Of a DNA stretch of 41,066 nucleotides, positions 30,579 through 39,157 are shown piece after piece (the stretch's first letter is position 1; every line of letters starts with the position of its first letter). This DNA is from a virus. The notes below the pieces were generated by a model. That model was not told the origin of the DNA. It made no database searches and saw only the letters and a list, made by a program, of their open reading frames with translations. Where the stretch lies: positions 1 through 41,066 of IMG/VR virus record IMGVR_UViG_3300010371_000454. One strand, written 5' to 3'. The translations under genes were made by a program, and so were the position numbers.

Positions 30579-30907
30579 TGTTCGGACTTTTCAATCCATC
30601 GCTCGGAAGCGGCCTTGTTCCGGGTGCGTCTGGCATGGGCATGCAGATGCCACAGCAGCAGAACCCGGCCATGGGGCTAGGCATGGGCCTGATGGCCCCG
30701 CAAACAGCGATGAATCCGCAGTTTCAGCAACCGCAGTTCAACCCGCAGATGTTGCACGCGGCCATGGGCCTGATGCAGATGGGACAACCGCAGCAGGCGC
30801 CAACGGGGCCGATGCAGTTCCCGACGCCGCAAGGTGGGCACCCCATGCAACTCGCCAACCTGAACCCGGCGCAACTGTTGTCTTACATGAGGCTCGGCAA
30901 TGGCTGA
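30578..30907 (+). CDS. Met/Gln/Pro-rich small protein (109 aa)
   Basis: The start is the ATG at 30578 (TGATG with the previous stop), or GTG at 30575. Composition is extreme: Met, Gln, Pro and Gly make up most of it (for example QMPQQQNPAMGLGMGLMAP). It is probably disordered or amphipathic. Context makes it a virion or ejection accessory protein; no family is recognised. Confidence 0.65.
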   Translation: MFGLFNPSLGSGLVPGASGMGMQMPQQQNPAMGLGMGLMAPQTAMNPQFQQPQFNPQMLHAAMGLMQMGQPQQAPTGPMQFPTPQGGHPMQLANLNPAQLLSYMRLGNG

Positions 30908-32732
30908 TCTATCTTCAAGCTTCGGCGGTTTGCTGGCCGATCCCAACAGCGCATCCATGCTCGGGCTGGCGCAAGGGCTGCTGGCCGCGTCGGGAGCATC
31001 ACGGCTACCGGTGACCATGGGCGCGGGATTAGGAATGGGCCTGCAGGGCATGCAGGCGGGGCGCCAGGCCGCGTTGCAGCAGCAGGGCATGGGCATCCAG
31101 AACCAGTCGAACCTGTTCAATTTGCAGCGTCAGCAACTCACGCTGAAAGCGCTTATGGACATGATTAACGGCGGAGCGTCTGGCGCCGGTACTGGCCAGC
31201 CACCAATGCAGCCGCTTTCCTACGGACAGTTGCCGACTCTGGATAATGGTCAAGGGCCGGCCCCCGTATCCCCCTACAACGTTGATCCGCAATCGCTGGC
31301 GCAGTTGCGGATACCGGGCGCGCCGATTGCCACGCCCGTAACGCAGAGCCAGATCACGCCGCAACCGCTGGCGCCGCTGGATCAGGCGCCGCAGGGCGGA
31401 TTGATGGGACCGCAGGATCAAGCACCCACGCAGGGCGTGCCGCAGGGCGGTCTAATGGCGCCACAGGGGCAAGCGCCATTGGCGCCGTCTGCACCTTCGT
31501 CGCAAGGAGGCGCGCCATCTAACCCATACACGGCGTTTATTCCTCCGAACATGACGCAGCGGCAGTTCGGGCTTGGAATGTTGCTGTTTCCACAAGCCAT
31601 GAACAGCATCATCGCCGCGAACGCAACACCGACCAACAACATGCGCGATGCGCTCTACGCTGCTGGCGGAAACCCCGTGCAGGCGCGAGCCATGGTCGGC
31701 GGAATCGTTGGCAAACAGGGCTACATTCCTCCGGTGCGCATCAACGCTGGTGGGGGCGCCGTGATGCCAGGTGGCCAAATCGTGACGATGCCGGCGGCCG
31801 CTCCTCCAGGTTTCCAGAATGTGCAACTCGCCAATGGCGGCTGGGCCACTATCCCGGTCGGTGGTGGCACACAGGCCGTGCAAAGCAGCAATGCTGCGAC
31901 AGCTTCGGGGCATGAGGCCGGCAAGCTTGCCTTCACGCCGCAGACAGTCTACAACCCTGCAACAGGACAGCAAGGAAGTGCTCTCGGTGGGTCGCTGTAC
32001 GGCATTCAAGCGGGTGCCGATGGCGTCACGGCTGGCGCACCGGGGGCCGCTCCCGGTGGCTTCGTCCCTACACAGGCTCCAATCGGAACGCAGCAGGCAA
32101 CGCAGGACCTGTCCAAAGAGTACGCCAATCAGGGCCTCCAGCTGCCCGGCATCAAAAACTCGATGGATGGTCTCACCAAAGCGCTTGACCTCGTGCAGTC
32201 GGGTATTTCAACGGGTCCCGGCTCGGAAGAAAAATACAACCTCACGGGGCTGATGAACACATGGGGCCTGCCGGTCAACCAGAACAACACGACCAATTAC
32301 CAGACCGCGTACAAGTATCTGGCCAACGCGAACAACAATGCCTTAGGTGCCATGGGCATGTCGGGATCGGACGCGCGCATGGAGCAGTTCCTGCACGGCA
32401 ACCCGAACCCCGACACGATGAACCCGCAGGCGCTCACCAGCGCTATCCAGTACGTGCGCGGCCAGCAGGCTGGAGTCATGGCGAACTACAACGCCAAGAC
32501 TGCATGGCTGAATCAGCATGGGGGCAACTACACCACCCTCCCGCAGTTCAACGCCGCGTGGGGGAAGGCCTACGACCCGAACGTGATGGTGCTCAATTCG
32601 CTGCAGGAAAACAACCCCGCGGCGGTCGCCGGCTGGATCAAGGCAAACGCCCCGAAGGGCACCGATCCGAAGGCGTGGACTGCGCAACTTAACCAGCGCT
32701 GGCAGCAATTGAACGCGATGGGGGCCTTCTGA
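30900..32732 (+). CDS. Ejection protein (gp20-like position)
   Basis: The 610-residue protein starts with a Gly/Ala/Met-rich helical part (LGLAQGLLAASGASRL), then a Gln/Pro-rich region with imperfect repeats of PQGGLM (about 160-195), a Gly-rich middle, and a helical C-terminal 220 residues (MDGLTKALDLVQSG, LTSAIQYVRGQQAGVMANYN). Together with its neighbours it fits the set of proteins injected with the DNA in P22-like phages. The assignment is by position and composition. Confidence 0.7.
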   Translation: MADLSSSFGGLLADPNSASMLGLAQGLLAASGASRLPVTMGAGLGMGLQGMQAGRQAALQQQGMGIQNQSNLFNLQRQQLTLKALMDMINGGASGAGTGQPPMQPLSYGQLPTLDNGQGPAPVSPYNVDPQSLAQLRIPGAPIATPVTQSQITPQPLAPLDQAPQGGLMGPQDQAPTQGVPQGGLMAPQGQAPLAPSAPSSQGGAPSNPYTAFIPPNMTQRQFGLGMLLFPQAMNSIIAANATPTNNMRDALYAAGGNPVQARAMVGGIVGKQGYIPPVRINAGGGAVMPGGQIVTMPAAAPPGFQNVQLANGGWATIPVGGGTQAVQSSNAATASGHEAGKLAFTPQTVYNPATGQQGSALGGSLYGIQAGADGVTAGAPGAAPGGFVPTQAPIGTQQATQDLSKEYANQGLQLPGIKNSMDGLTKALDLVQSGISTGPGSEEKYNLTGLMNTWGLPVNQNNTTNYQTAYKYLANANNNALGAMGMSGSDARMEQFLHGNPNPDTMNPQALTSAIQYVRGQQAGVMANYNAKTAWLNQHGGNYTTLPQFNAAWGKAYDPNVMVLNSLQENNPAAVAGWIKANAPKGTDPKAWTAQLNQRWQQLNAMGAF

Positions 32733-34915
32733 TGGACTGGGGGCCACTCGTCGCGCAGGCCGCGCAGCAGAACGGTGTGCCGTTTCCGCTCGCCATGAGC
32801 GTGCTGAACGCCGAAAGCGGCGGCAATCCGCAGGCCGTGTCTCCTGCCGGTGCGCAAGGACTGATGCAACTCATGCCCGGCACGTCCGCAGAAATGGGCG
32901 TGAAAAATCCACTCGACCCGGCGCAGAACATCGCGGGGGGGGTGAGTTACCTCGGCAAGATGCTGCATCAGTTCGGCAGCCCGCAAGCGGCGCTGGCTGC
33001 CTACAACTGGGGCCCCGGCAACGTTGCCAAACAGGGAGCGGCCGCGGCCCCGGCCTCGACACAGGCGTATGTCTCCAAAGTGATGGCAGCCGCAACACCG
33101 GGCGCCCAGACGAACGAAACTGCGCCGCAGCAAAACATCAGCGCGACCGCATCGGCTCCGTGGGCGAACGCGCTAGCGGACAACGCAGCATCCAACAACC
33201 CCCAAGTCGCGCCGTCGGCACCGTGGGCAAATGCCCTTGCCGCCCAACCGCAACAGGACACGCCTGCAGTGCCTGCTTCCCCCTCGTCTGCACCTACGCA
33301 GCCAACATCTACAGGTACATCCTTTGGCGGCTCCGTGCTGCAGGGGCTACGCGATGGCGTGAACGCGGCCGAACAGCTCGGCGTTCATTCCGTGCAGGCG
33401 CTCCCGTCGAACGCCGCCACCTTTGTGAGCCACATGCCATTGATAGGTCCAGCCGTCAAGATGCTTGGGATGGTGCCAGCCGCAGCAGTTGACAACAAGA
33501 TATCGCAACAGGAACAGCAGTATGCGGCATCGCGCGCAGGCCAGACCGGCATCGATTGGGGGCGCGCTCTTGGCAATGCGATCAGTACCGTTCCGCTGTC
33601 GCTTGCCGCGCCAGAAACTGCGGGTCTGGGGCTGCTTGGCAAAACTGGGGTCGGGGCCGCTATTGGCGGCACGATGGGCGCGCTGTCGCCCGTCACGTCA
33701 GGGAATGACTTTTGGACGCAAAAGTTAAAGCAGACTGGTCTCGGGGCCGCTGTAGGCGGTGTCGCAACTCCGATTACGAGTGCCATCGGCAGCGCTCTAT
33801 CTGGCGCGCAGGGTGTCGCACAGCAAGCGCTCCAAAAGGCCGGCGTGACTATGACGCCGGGGCAAATCTTGGGCGGCGCATGGAAAAACACGGAAGACAA
33901 GCTGACGAGCATTCCGGTCCTAGGCGACCTCATCAAAGGCGCCCAACAACGCTCAGTGCAGAGTTTCAATAACGCCACCTACAACCAGGTACTTGCCCCA
34001 TTGGGGCAAACGTATTCCGGCCCAGTCGGGTCGGATGGCGTGGCCGCGGTGCAAAAAACCATCGGCAACGCCTACGACAACGCCCTATCGAAAATGACGT
34101 TCAACGCCACGGATCCGGGATTTCAGGCGCACCTCGCTAATGTCTCTCAGCTTGCGCAGGGGCTCCCGGATTCTCAGCGCCAGCAGTTCCTGAACATCGT
34201 GCAAAACCAGGTGGCATCGAAACTCGGGCCGCAGGGCGTCATGACTGGCGAGACGCTCAAGGGCGTACAGAGCGAGCTTGGGCGACTCTCGCGCGGTTAC
34301 TCAATTGATGCGTCTTTCGATACGCGGCAGCTCGGGTCCGCCGTGGGCGCTCTTAAGGATGCCATCGATAACTCACTGCCGAACTACAACGCGCCTGCGG
34401 CCGTGCAAGGATTACAGGCAGCAAATGCAGCCTATGCGAACTTTGTGCGCCTTCGGACCGCAGCCGCGTCACAAGGTGCGATGAATAACGGTGGCGTGTT
34501 CACTGGCGCGCAGTTGAGCCACGCGGTGCGAGGCGCCGACAAGTCAGTCGGCAAGGGCGCGTCCGCCACAGGAAAAGCGTTGATGCAAGACTTTTCCACG
34601 GCCGGTCAATCGGTGCTTGGGAATACCTACCCGGACAGCGGGACTGCAGGGCGCAGCTTGTTGGCGACCATCGGTGGGCTTGGTGTAGCTGGGCTCGCTG
34701 GACACGATCTATTGCCGCCACAGCTTCTGCTGCCTGCCGCTGGGGCGGTCACGCTCGGCGCGCTCCCCTACACAGGAATCGGGCAGAGGTTTACGCAGGG
34801 CCTATTGATGAACCGTCCGCAACTCGCGCAATCGCTCGGAAATGCGATCTCGCGCTACGGCGCGCCGTTAGCTCCTGCTCTTGGCGCGTCGCTCCTTAAT
34901 GGCGCGAATCGTTGA
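32732..34915 (+). CDS. Lytic transglycosylase-ejection protein fusion (gp16-like position)
   Basis: Residues 1-105 form a soluble lytic transglycosylase domain: catalytic E28 in VLNAESGGNP, GLMQLMPG (43-50) and YNWGPGNV (91-98). The other 620 residues are Ala/Gly-rich with helical and hydrophobic segments (for example GLGLLGKTGVGAAIGGTMG) and a conserved-looking RGYSIDASFDTRQLGSAVGAL region. The enzyme domain should open the peptidoglycan during DNA injection, and the rest should form the conduit. P22 gp16 holds this map position but lacks such a clear SLT domain. Confidence 0.88.
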   Translation: MDWGPLVAQAAQQNGVPFPLAMSVLNAESGGNPQAVSPAGAQGLMQLMPGTSAEMGVKNPLDPAQNIAGGVSYLGKMLHQFGSPQAALAAYNWGPGNVAKQGAAAAPASTQAYVSKVMAAATPGAQTNETAPQQNISATASAPWANALADNAASNNPQVAPSAPWANALAAQPQQDTPAVPASPSSAPTQPTSTGTSFGGSVLQGLRDGVNAAEQLGVHSVQALPSNAATFVSHMPLIGPAVKMLGMVPAAAVDNKISQQEQQYAASRAGQTGIDWGRALGNAISTVPLSLAAPETAGLGLLGKTGVGAAIGGTMGALSPVTSGNDFWTQKLKQTGLGAAVGGVATPITSAIGSALSGAQGVAQQALQKAGVTMTPGQILGGAWKNTEDKLTSIPVLGDLIKGAQQRSVQSFNNATYNQVLAPLGQTYSGPVGSDGVAAVQKTIGNAYDNALSKMTFNATDPGFQAHLANVSQLAQGLPDSQRQQFLNIVQNQVASKLGPQGVMTGETLKGVQSELGRLSRGYSIDASFDTRQLGSAVGALKDAIDNSLPNYNAPAAVQGLQAANAAYANFVRLRTAAASQGAMNNGGVFTGAQLSHAVRGADKSVGKGASATGKALMQDFSTAGQSVLGNTYPDSGTAGRSLLATIGGLGVAGLAGHDLLPPQLLLPAAGAVTLGALPYTGIGQRFTQGLLMNRPQLAQSLGNAISRYGAPLAPALGASLLNGANR

Positions 34916-34984
34916 CCTGATTGCAGGAACGGCGGCAGCAATCGCAGACACCATGACCAAACGCCAAAACTGATCGGAAGTCAT
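34868..34984 (-). CDS. Possible minus-strand small membrane protein (38 aa)
   Basis: On the minus strand an exact AGGAGG sits 7 nt before an ATG at 34984. The encoded peptide begins MTSDQFWRLVMVSAIAAAVP and ends in a strongly basic tail (IRAIKERRAKSRS), as in single-span membrane peptides with a cytoplasmic C-terminus. It lies between the ejection protein and the spike, where P22 carries its immI and sieA genes, and is antisense to the late operon. Translation is unproven; no promoter was recognised. Confidence 0.45.
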   Translation of the reverse strand: MTSDQFWRLVMVSAIAAAVPAIRSTIRAIKERRAKSRS

Positions 34985-35010
34985 TCCTATCCCTCCTAAG
35001 GACTTACCCC

Positions 35011-37044
35011 ATGGGACTCCAAAACTGGTCCACCACCCCTGCGAATAACGCGAACGCCGCGCCAAATATCAATATGGCGACCGGCTCGGCACCTTCCACT
35101 GTACACCCGTCCGTGCGCCAGATGATGGCCGATGTCGCCAGCTGGTATGCAGACCCGGAATGGGTGTTGCAGGCCGATACGCCGACCTACATCAGCGCGA
35201 CCTCTTTCACGGTGCCGACGAATCGCACCGCGACCTATTCGGTGGGGCGCCGCATCCAGATGGCCGGACCCGGCATCGGTACGCCCTACACGATCAATGG
35301 CACCATCACGGCAAGCGCCTTCGGGACGGTGACCACGGTGACCGTTCAGTGGGACTCGGGCTCGCTTGACAACACGGTGAGTAGTGTCGGGGTCGGCATT
35401 CTGCAGAATCAGCTATCGAAGCTACTCTCCGACCTCGCCAACACCACCGACCTCGCCAACAACACCGACATGACCAAGGGCGTTGCGTTCGTCGGTGGCG
35501 CCGCTCGAGTCGTTGCCAGCATCTCCGCGCTGCGCACGCTGCCGAAGACCGGCTCGCCCGAGGTATTCGTGACCGGGTACTACACCCAAGGCGATGGCGG
35601 CGGCGGTGCCTACTGGTACGACGCCACCGACACAACGACCGCGGACAACGGAGTCACTGTCATTGTGGCCTCCGATGGTGGTCGCTGGAAACTTGCATCG
35701 CAAGCGGAACTGAGCCTCAAGCAGGTGGGCGCAAAAGGCGACTGGGCCACCGATGACAGCGCTGCGTTCCAGTTCATGGCGACGAACACTTTGCAGCGCG
35801 GTTGGGTTATTCCCGAAAGTCTCTACAAATTCAACACCGCCATTAATTTCGATTACTCGGCTGGCGGATTTCCGACTCCAGGCACAAGGAGCGCCCGCGC
35901 CTGGATTCGTGGGGCCTCTCGCGCCAATACGATTCTTGGCTACAACGGGTTGAACTTCGCCATCAACATGACGGGCTCTCCCGCGGGGCTGGCTGGCCAG
36001 GGCATTTATTCGCTGGACAAGCTGTCCGATTTCACGCTGGAAGACAACTCGTTTACCCAGAAGAATTCAGGTATTTACCTGCTACGCAAGGAGTTCTTCA
36101 AGCTTGAAAACCTGCTGATCTCCGGTATGCAGGACGCCGTGCGAATCGACAGCTGCTTCAGCTCTGCGATTAACAATCTGACCGTGATGGGTTGTCAGAA
36201 TGGCCTGGACTTACGGGATTCAGGAGACGGGGCGCCCAATGCAATATGGGTCAGTGAGGCCGAATTCCAAAGCTGCTCTTTGGTGGGGATTACAGCAGCT
36301 CAGATGGGGGGTGCGAATCGGTTCTCCGCAGTTAATTGCGAAGCCTGCGGAACCCAAGGCAATGCCGCAACGGGCGGCATCTACCTGAACTTCACCGGAA
36401 CCACGGCGGCTGGTCCGATTCGCTTCGACTCCTGCCACTTCGAGCAAAACGCCGGTGGCTTTGACGTGTCGATCATCAACGCAGCCACCACTGCGGGAAC
36501 CGAATTGGTTGTGATTTTTGATCACTGTTCTTTCAACAGGGCATCATCCACAGATTACACGACATACAACATCCTGCTGCGAAATAACACCGGGATGAAG
36601 ATCAAGTGCATTCTGATTGGATGCAGTTTCACCTCGACGGGTAGCTATGTCCCCAGCGCAGCGCGGCCATTTATATCGGGCGATGCTTTCACCGAGATTA
36701 TTGACTATGGCAGCACATATAACGAGGCAACATCTTTAGGTCACAGCAACACACACGGTCGGACAATGGCCGGGCAGGTTAGCGCAACGGGCGTTCTATC
36801 TTCGGGTCCGCCGCAAATTTCAGTGGTGCACACCGGAACGGGCGTGTATGACGTTACGCACAACTCGCAGTTTGCTTTTGACACGCTAAGTTATTTCGTA
36901 ACCGCCCTGGCGAACGACGGAGCCGGAATCAAGGTCGAGCGCATCGCGTACATCTCAAAGTCACACTTTACCGTGGTGGTTTCAAACACAGCGGGAACAT
37001 TGACAGATGGCGCCTTCACTTTCATGGTCATGCAGGTGAATTGA
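35011..37044 (+). CDS. Tailspike with pectate-lyase-like beta-helix
   Basis: The 677-residue protein has an N-terminal attachment domain (residues 1-150, with TTPANNANAAPNINMATGSA and VHPSVRQMMADVASWYADPE), a linker with TGYYTQGDGGGGAYWYDATD and the typical LKQVGAKGDWATDDSAAFQF start of a pectate-lyase-3 beta-helix (about 235-540), and a C-terminal beta-rich trimerisation domain. It should recognise and perhaps cleave surface polysaccharide. The N-terminal domain does not resemble P22 gp9. AAGGAC precedes the ATG. Confidence 0.88.
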   Translation: MGLQNWSTTPANNANAAPNINMATGSAPSTVHPSVRQMMADVASWYADPEWVLQADTPTYISATSFTVPTNRTATYSVGRRIQMAGPGIGTPYTINGTITASAFGTVTTVTVQWDSGSLDNTVSSVGVGILQNQLSKLLSDLANTTDLANNTDMTKGVAFVGGAARVVASISALRTLPKTGSPEVFVTGYYTQGDGGGGAYWYDATDTTTADNGVTVIVASDGGRWKLASQAELSLKQVGAKGDWATDDSAAFQFMATNTLQRGWVIPESLYKFNTAINFDYSAGGFPTPGTRSARAWIRGASRANTILGYNGLNFAINMTGSPAGLAGQGIYSLDKLSDFTLEDNSFTQKNSGIYLLRKEFFKLENLLISGMQDAVRIDSCFSSAINNLTVMGCQNGLDLRDSGDGAPNAIWVSEAEFQSCSLVGITAAQMGGANRFSAVNCEACGTQGNAATGGIYLNFTGTTAAGPIRFDSCHFEQNAGGFDVSIINAATTAGTELVVIFDHCSFNRASSTDYTTYNILLRNNTGMKIKCILIGCSFTSTGSYVPSAARPFISGDAFTEIIDYGSTYNEATSLGHSNTHGRTMAGQVSATGVLSSGPPQISVVHTGTGVYDVTHNSQFAFDTLSYFVTALANDGAGIKVERIAYISKSHFTVVVSNTAGTLTDGAFTFMVMQVN

Positions 37045-37328
37045 TGGAACCAACCCACGAAGAACTGGCCGCGATGGTTCGCGGCGCTGTCTCCAGCGGC
37101 ATCAAAGATGCACTGCATGACCGTGCAGCGCTTGACCAATTCTGGAATTCTGCCTTTGCCCAGCTCCAGAGCCGAGCGACAAAAGAGACTGGCAGATTCG
37201 TGCTGGGCGGCCTGCGCGGAATCGCATCCAAGGTGCTGATGTTTCTGGTGCTTGGCATGGCGGTCTACAGCATCGGCGGCTGGGCTGCGGTGCACAAGAT
37301 TTGGCATGCGATTTGGGGTGTGCAATGA
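37044..37328 (+). CDS. Membrane protein before endolysin (94 aa)
   Basis: An amphipathic N-terminal 60 residues (THEELAAMVRGAVSSGIKDA, FAQLQSRATKETGRFVLGG) is followed by one transmembrane segment (VLMFLVLGMAVYSIGGWAAV) and a short tail. It overlaps the spike and the endolysin genes (TGATG and ATGA). The place suggests a lysis role such as a class-III holin-like or antiholin protein, but the sequence alone does not show it. Confidence 0.65.
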   Translation: MEPTHEELAAMVRGAVSSGIKDALHDRAALDQFWNSAFAQLQSRATKETGRFVLGGLRGIASKVLMFLVLGMAVYSIGGWAAVHKIWHAIWGVQ

Positions 37329-37969
37329 ACGCGCAAATCACCATTCAGGTCTTGATTGCCGCCGGAATCCATCCTACTCAGGCAAAGCAGTTCGCCGACC
37401 CGCTCAGCGCCGCGATGGCCCTGTTTGCCATTGATACCCCGGCGCGCATCGCCCCGTTCATCGGCCAGACGGCGGTGGAGTCGAATTTGTTTCAAGCGCT
37501 TGAGGAAAACCTGCACTACTCGTCTGCGCAGCGGCTGTGCGAAGTCTGGCCCAGCCACTTCACGTCGCTCGCGGCCGCCGTTCCCTACTTGGGCAACCCG
37601 CGCTTGCTTGCGAACTATGTCTATGCGAACAAAAACGGGAATGGCGACATTGCCAGTGGGGACGGATGGGTGTTTCACGGGCGCGGTCTGATAGACATCA
37701 CGGGACGCGCTAATTACTTGCGGATCGCGCAGATTGCGCAGCGTCCCTACATCGATCACCCCGAGCTGCTGGCGCAGCCATCTGACGCCTGTCTGAGCGC
37801 GGCGGCATTCTGGACATCGCGCAACCTGAACGCGCTGGCCGACGCGGGGAGCATAGACGCCATTACGCGCGTCGTGAACGGCCCCGCGATGCTTCAGGCC
37901 GATCGTCGCCGCACGATTGCGGAAGCAGTGAATCGGGCTCTGACCGAGCAACTCGGAGCACTCGCCTGA
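37325..37969 (+). CDS. GH19 endolysin
   Basis: The 214-residue protein belongs to glycoside hydrolase family 19, phage lysozyme-like chitinase fold: catalytic Glu in GQTAVESNLF (E52), a second Glu in LEENLHYSS (E60 or E61), and FHGRGLIDITGRANY (118-132), then HPELLAQPSDACLSAAAFW. It should cut the peptidoglycan glycan strands at lysis. There is no clear signal peptide, so a holin is needed for release. Confidence 0.92.
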   Translation: MNAQITIQVLIAAGIHPTQAKQFADPLSAAMALFAIDTPARIAPFIGQTAVESNLFQALEENLHYSSAQRLCEVWPSHFTSLAAAVPYLGNPRLLANYVYANKNGNGDIASGDGWVFHGRGLIDITGRANYLRIAQIAQRPYIDHPELLAQPSDACLSAAAFWTSRNLNALADAGSIDAITRVVNGPAMLQADRRRTIAEAVNRALTEQLGALA

Positions 37970-37993
37970 TCCACTCCCGCCACTCCAAACAGG

Positions 37994-38016
37994 CCGCCCA
38001 TTGAGGCGGTTTTTTT
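37994..38016 (+). terminator. Terminator after endolysin
   Basis: CCGCC-CATTGA-GGCGG followed by seven T residues. The ATG of the HNH gene follows at once, so that gene would need readthrough of this terminator. Confidence 0.85.
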
Positions 38017-38373
38017 ATGCCCATCTTCAAACACTTGATCGATGTCGCCCAAGGCAAGCATCCGATCACCGCGAAACGGTCTGGCGAATGGCCGCGTGTG
38101 CGCAAGGAACACCTGGCACTGCACCCTGTATGCGAGATGTGCGGTGGCTCTGAAAAGCTGGAAGTGCATCACATCCGGCCTTTCCATCTGCACCCCGATC
38201 TGGAATTGAGCCCGGACAACCTGATCACGCTGTGCGAAGCCGACCGGGATGGCGCGAACTGTCACCTGTTGTTCGGACATTTGGGCAATTTCAAGAGCTT
38301 CAACGTCAACGTGAAAGCCGACGCGGCGCTGTGGCATGAAAAGGTCACGCATCGCCCGCTGGCTGACGCCTGA
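38017..38373 (+). CDS. HNH endonuclease
   Basis: The 118-residue protein has CEMC (39-42), LEVHHIRPFH (49-57, with H51-H52), N68 in SPDNLITLCE, C73 and CH (82-83) and GHLGNF: a zinc-supported HNH domain as in phage packaging-associated HNH proteins. Such genes usually lie next to the terminase; here it sits inside the lysis module directly behind a terminator. It may be a packaging nuclease or a mobile endonuclease. Confidence 0.9.
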   Translation: MPIFKHLIDVAQGKHPITAKRSGEWPRVRKEHLALHPVCEMCGGSEKLEVHHIRPFHLHPDLELSPDNLITLCEADRDGANCHLLFGHLGNFKSFNVNVKADAALWHEKVTHRPLADA

Positions 38374-38399
38374 ACCATCATCAACCTCAAAGGCAAACC

Positions 38400-38630
38400 A
38401 TGAACCTCAAGCTCGCCATCATCATCGTTATGGGTACCGTCGGCTACATCGCATGGGGCCTGCTCGCGTACTTCGTTGACCGCTCCCAGATGGGCGGATT
38501 CATCGCAATCAATATCTCGATGGTGAGCGGCACCATCGGCCTCGCACTGCGCGACCTGCAGTATCCGAACGAGCCGCCCGCAGGTCAAGCAGCACCACCC
38601 ACGCCGTCTGTCACGCCGCCTCAGTCCTGA
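38400..38630 (+). CDS. Putative holin (two membrane spans)
   Basis: The 76-residue protein has two hydrophobic segments (LAIIIVMGTVGYIAWGLLAY and GGFIAINISMVSGTIGLAL) separated by a short charged turn (FVDRSQM), and a Pro-rich hydrophilic C-terminus. Size and topology fit a class-II holin that permits endolysin release. It lies between the HNH and a lipoprotein gene in the lysis module. Confidence 0.75.
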   Translation: MNLKLAIIIVMGTVGYIAWGLLAYFVDRSQMGGFIAINISMVSGTIGLALRDLQYPNEPPAGQAAPPTPSVTPPQS

Positions 38631-38704
38631 TTCCCATCGCGTTCCTGCTGCGCCGCACCGGCGCGGATTTCCCCTGCCTGTTTCTCAACCCACCGGAGTT
38701 TCAC

Positions 38705-39157
38705 ATGAAACATTTCCTCTATGCCTTCATCGCCTCCCTGATCGTCATGTTGCCGGCCTGCACCACCACCGGCGCGCAGCCGAATCTGGCGCAAGTCCGG
38801 CAAGTCGTCACCAGCTTTTGCCCCACGGTCAACACGGATCTGAGCGTCTTGTCCACATCGCCCACTGTGGCTCCTGCGCTCCAGGCTCAATTTAAGCAGA
38901 TGCTGACCATCAATCAGGGCATCTGCGCCGCTGGAGCGGGCATTACCTCGGCCGACCTGCAGACGCTGAACACCCAGGTCGTTCAGGCCGCGATCACGGT
39001 GCTGCTGGCGAATCCGGCGATCCCAAATCAGCCCGCGATTTTGCTTGCGCTGCAGCTCGGCCAGCCGCTGGTCACTCAAGCGATTACGCAGCTTCAGGCT
39101 ACTACCCCTGCAGTAGCTCCCGCCGCGCCTGTTGTGGCTGTTCCTGCTGCGAAATGA
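38705..39157 (+). CDS. Lipoprotein of the lysis module (150 aa)
   Basis: The precursor start MKHFLYAFIASLIVMLPAC has a lipobox ending at Cys19, so the mature protein should be lipid-anchored. It continues with mostly helical sequence (VVTSFCPTVNTDL ... LQAQFKQMLTI ... AAITVLLANPAI) and ends in a Val/Pro/Ala-rich tail. GGAG lies 7 nt upstream of the ATG. It may span or tether membranes like a spanin subunit, but its sequence is not that of Rz1. Confidence 0.7.
   Translation: MKHFLYAFIASLIVMLPACTTTGAQPNLAQVRQVVTSFCPTVNTDLSVLSTSPTVAPALQAQFKQMLTINQGICAAGAGITSADLQTLNTQVVQAAITVLLANPAIPNQPAILLALQLGQPLVTQAITQLQATTPAVAPAAPVVAVPAAK

Noticed and set aside
31380-31510. Short repeats in the ejection protein gene taken for a CRISPR or repeat array
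   Set aside because: They are in-frame, imperfect Gln/Pro/Gly codon repeats (PQGGLM) within one protein. No CRISPR array is present in the window.
34899-34973. 24-codon plus-strand frame after the transglycosylase gene
   Set aside because: It lacks a ribosome binding site; the opposite-strand frame in the same place has a perfect one.
37265-37951. Minus-strand frame opposite the endolysin
   Set aside because: The plus frame encodes GH19 motifs; the minus frame has Arg-rich shadow composition.
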